From: Microthrixaceae bacterium
GTDB taxonomy: Bacteria > Actinomycetota > Acidimicrobiia > Acidimicrobiales > Acidimicrobilacustridaceae
Reading direction: 5' to 3'
Assembly: GCA_023264915.1 (NCBI GenBank)
Contig: JAHFUU010000208.1
Location: 1-5,539, forward strand
DNA: 5,539 nt
The notes beneath the pieces were generated by a model. The model worked only from the letters and a program-made list of their open reading frames with translations, did no database searches and was not told the origin of the DNA. The translations under genes were made by a program, and so were the position numbers. This document shows, piece after piece, positions 4,557-5,539 of the stretch. Positions within the stretch are counted from its first letter, which is position 1. Every line of letters starts with the position of its first letter.

Positions 4557-5539
4557 ATGTTGCGTTGCCCGAATTGCAGGACCATCCAGAACAAGGCGGC
4601 CACAACCTGCCAGGCATGCGGCTCAGAGCTGGCCCATGGCGATCGCCAGGCAGCGGGTCCACAGCGCAAGATCCTCGCCAGCCAGGCCGGCCGCAACGGG
4701 GCTGCCGGCGCCGTCGCGGGCTCCGGTGTCGCCCTCGCCGAGGCCCCGTCCCCGGCCCCCCTGAGCCTCACCCGGGCACCGGCGGGACTGTCCCGTGCCA
4801 GATCACAGCCGCCACGCGCCCGTGCCCCACAGCAACCCGCGGCACCCGTTGCCACCCCCAGCGTCACGCCACCTCCGGCCATCGACCCGGATCCCGTCGT
4901 GCTCGGGCCAGCGTCGGACCCCGGCCTCGCCTCGGTGCCGCAGCTTCGTGCAGAGGGCTACACCGTCGCCGGCCAGCGTGTGCCGCACCCTGTCGTCGTC
5001 GGGCCACCAGAGGCGCCAGCCAGGTCCAACATCGGCCTGAAGGTCGCGGCAGTCGCAGTGTCGTCCCTCGTGCTCGCGATCCTCGTCGCTCTGGTGATCG
5101 TCGTGATGAACAATCGGGGTCCGCACGACCCGATCCCACCGTCGACGACGGTCGTGCCGCCGACGACCGCAGCCGCCGCCACACCCACCACTGCTCCATC
5201 CCCCGCATCGGTATCTGTCACCGCGCAACGCGCGAACGTCATCGAGGGTGAGGCTGTGACGATCAACGTGTCGTTCACGGGTGACCCGAGCCAGGTCGAG
5301 TCCACGACGCTGGTGATCAACGACGTACCGCTTTTGCAGGACAAGGCCCAGGGCCTGCGCAACTCCTTCACCGTCGACGCCGGCAGGACCGCCGCAAGCA
5401 CCCGGTTCAAGGTAGCGGTGCAGATGAAGGGTGGGCCCCAGATCGAGAGCAACGCCACACAGGTCAGCATCGAGACCACGACCACCACCACGCGCTTGGC
5501 TCCCCCGCCCCCGCCTCCGCCCACGCCCACAGCCACGGC
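4557..5539 (+). CDS. Second zinc ribbon-TM-Ig-like membrane protein, paralogue of the preceding gene (3' partial)
   Basis: Translation from the ATG at 4557 is open to the window edge (327 codons, no stop). Order of parts: Cys4 zinc ribbon (C4, C7, C18, C21, same CxxC-x10-CxxC spacing as the upstream protein); an Ala/Pro-rich linker with VVLGPASDP (114-122) and PVVVGPP (145-151); a TM helix at about 163-184; a Pro/Thr stalk; an Ig-like domain (about 218-306); then a Thr run and a poly-Pro stretch. In the Ig region about 57 of some 87 aligned residues match the upstream paralogue by hand count, including NVSFTGDP, TTLVIN and SFTVDAG. The zinc ribbon should be cytoplasmic and the Ig domain outside. 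By analogy an SH3-like C-terminal domain may follow beyond the window. The start is supported by GGGAGG 7 nt upstream and by matching the paralogue's first residues. Sensor or scaffold role inferred; partners unknown. Confidence 0.87.
   Translation, partial: MLRCPNCRTIQNKAATTCQACGSELAHGDRQAAGPQRKILASQAGRNGAAGAVAGSGVALAEAPSPAPLSLTRAPAGLSRARSQPPRARAPQQPAAPVATPSVTPPPAIDPDPVVLGPASDPGLASVPQLRAEGYTVAGQRVPHPVVVGPPEAPARSNIGLKVAAVAVSSLVLAILVALVIVVMNNRGPHDPIPPSTTVVPPTTAAAATPTTAPSPASVSVTAQRANVIEGEAVTINVSFTGDPSQVESTTLVINDVPLLQDKAQGLRNSFTVDAGRTAASTRFKVAVQMKGGPQIESNATQVSIETTTTTTRLAPPPPPPPTPTAT

Noticed and set aside
4361..5251. 296-codon + strand frame overlapping the second zinc ribbon-Ig gene
   Set aside because: The product is Arg/Pro/Gly-rich with no membrane helix or domain. 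The frame from 4557 encodes an unmistakable paralogue of the upstream protein through the same bases.

Overview
The window is strongly G+C-rich. Genes run on the + strand only, are tightly packed in the left half, and use codons ending in G or C. The proteins carry long Pro/Thr/Ala-rich linkers, and there is a SARP-type (Streptomyces antibiotic regulatory protein) DNA-binding domain. This points to an actinobacterium; the Thr/Pro-rich extracytoplasmic stalks would suit Acidimicrobiia, but that is a guess. No tRNA, rRNA, CRISPR array, transposase or phage gene was seen.

Layout. (1) Bases 1-83: probable C-terminal tail of an upstream gene. (2) 105-800: stand-alone cytoplasmic von Willebrand A (vWA) protein. 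(3) 811-1188: small protein with an N-terminal RanBP2-type zinc finger, a Pro-rich linker and a C-terminal membrane anchor. (4) 1191-2804: helical-repeat protein with a SARP/OmpR-type winged helix near its C-terminus. Genes 2-4 are separated by 10 and 2 nt and look like one operon. (5) 2805-3043: non-coding, with nested inverted repeats and a 21-bp-period direct repeat. (6) 3044-4321: zinc ribbon, linker, one TM helix, Ig-like domain, SH3-like Cys-containing domain. (7) 4322-4556: leader with a 17-bp direct repeat (period 21 bp), an inverted copy of its core over the Shine-Dalgarno, and a competing hairpin. (8) 4557 to the window end: a second zinc ribbon-TM-Ig protein, paralogous to (6), open at the right edge.

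How it may work together (inference): three membrane-anchored proteins put a Cys4 zinc module in the cytoplasm. Two also project an Ig-like domain outside the cell. They sit beside a cytoplasmic vWA adaptor and a putative transcription factor. This looks like an envelope-sensing or signalling cassette in which the zinc modules and two conserved juxtamembrane motifs recruit cytoplasmic partners, and the regulator or leader RNA tunes expression of the paralogues. No enzyme is visible; any catalytic partner (for example a kinase, phosphatase or AAA+ ATPase) would lie outside the window. The molecular function is unknown.
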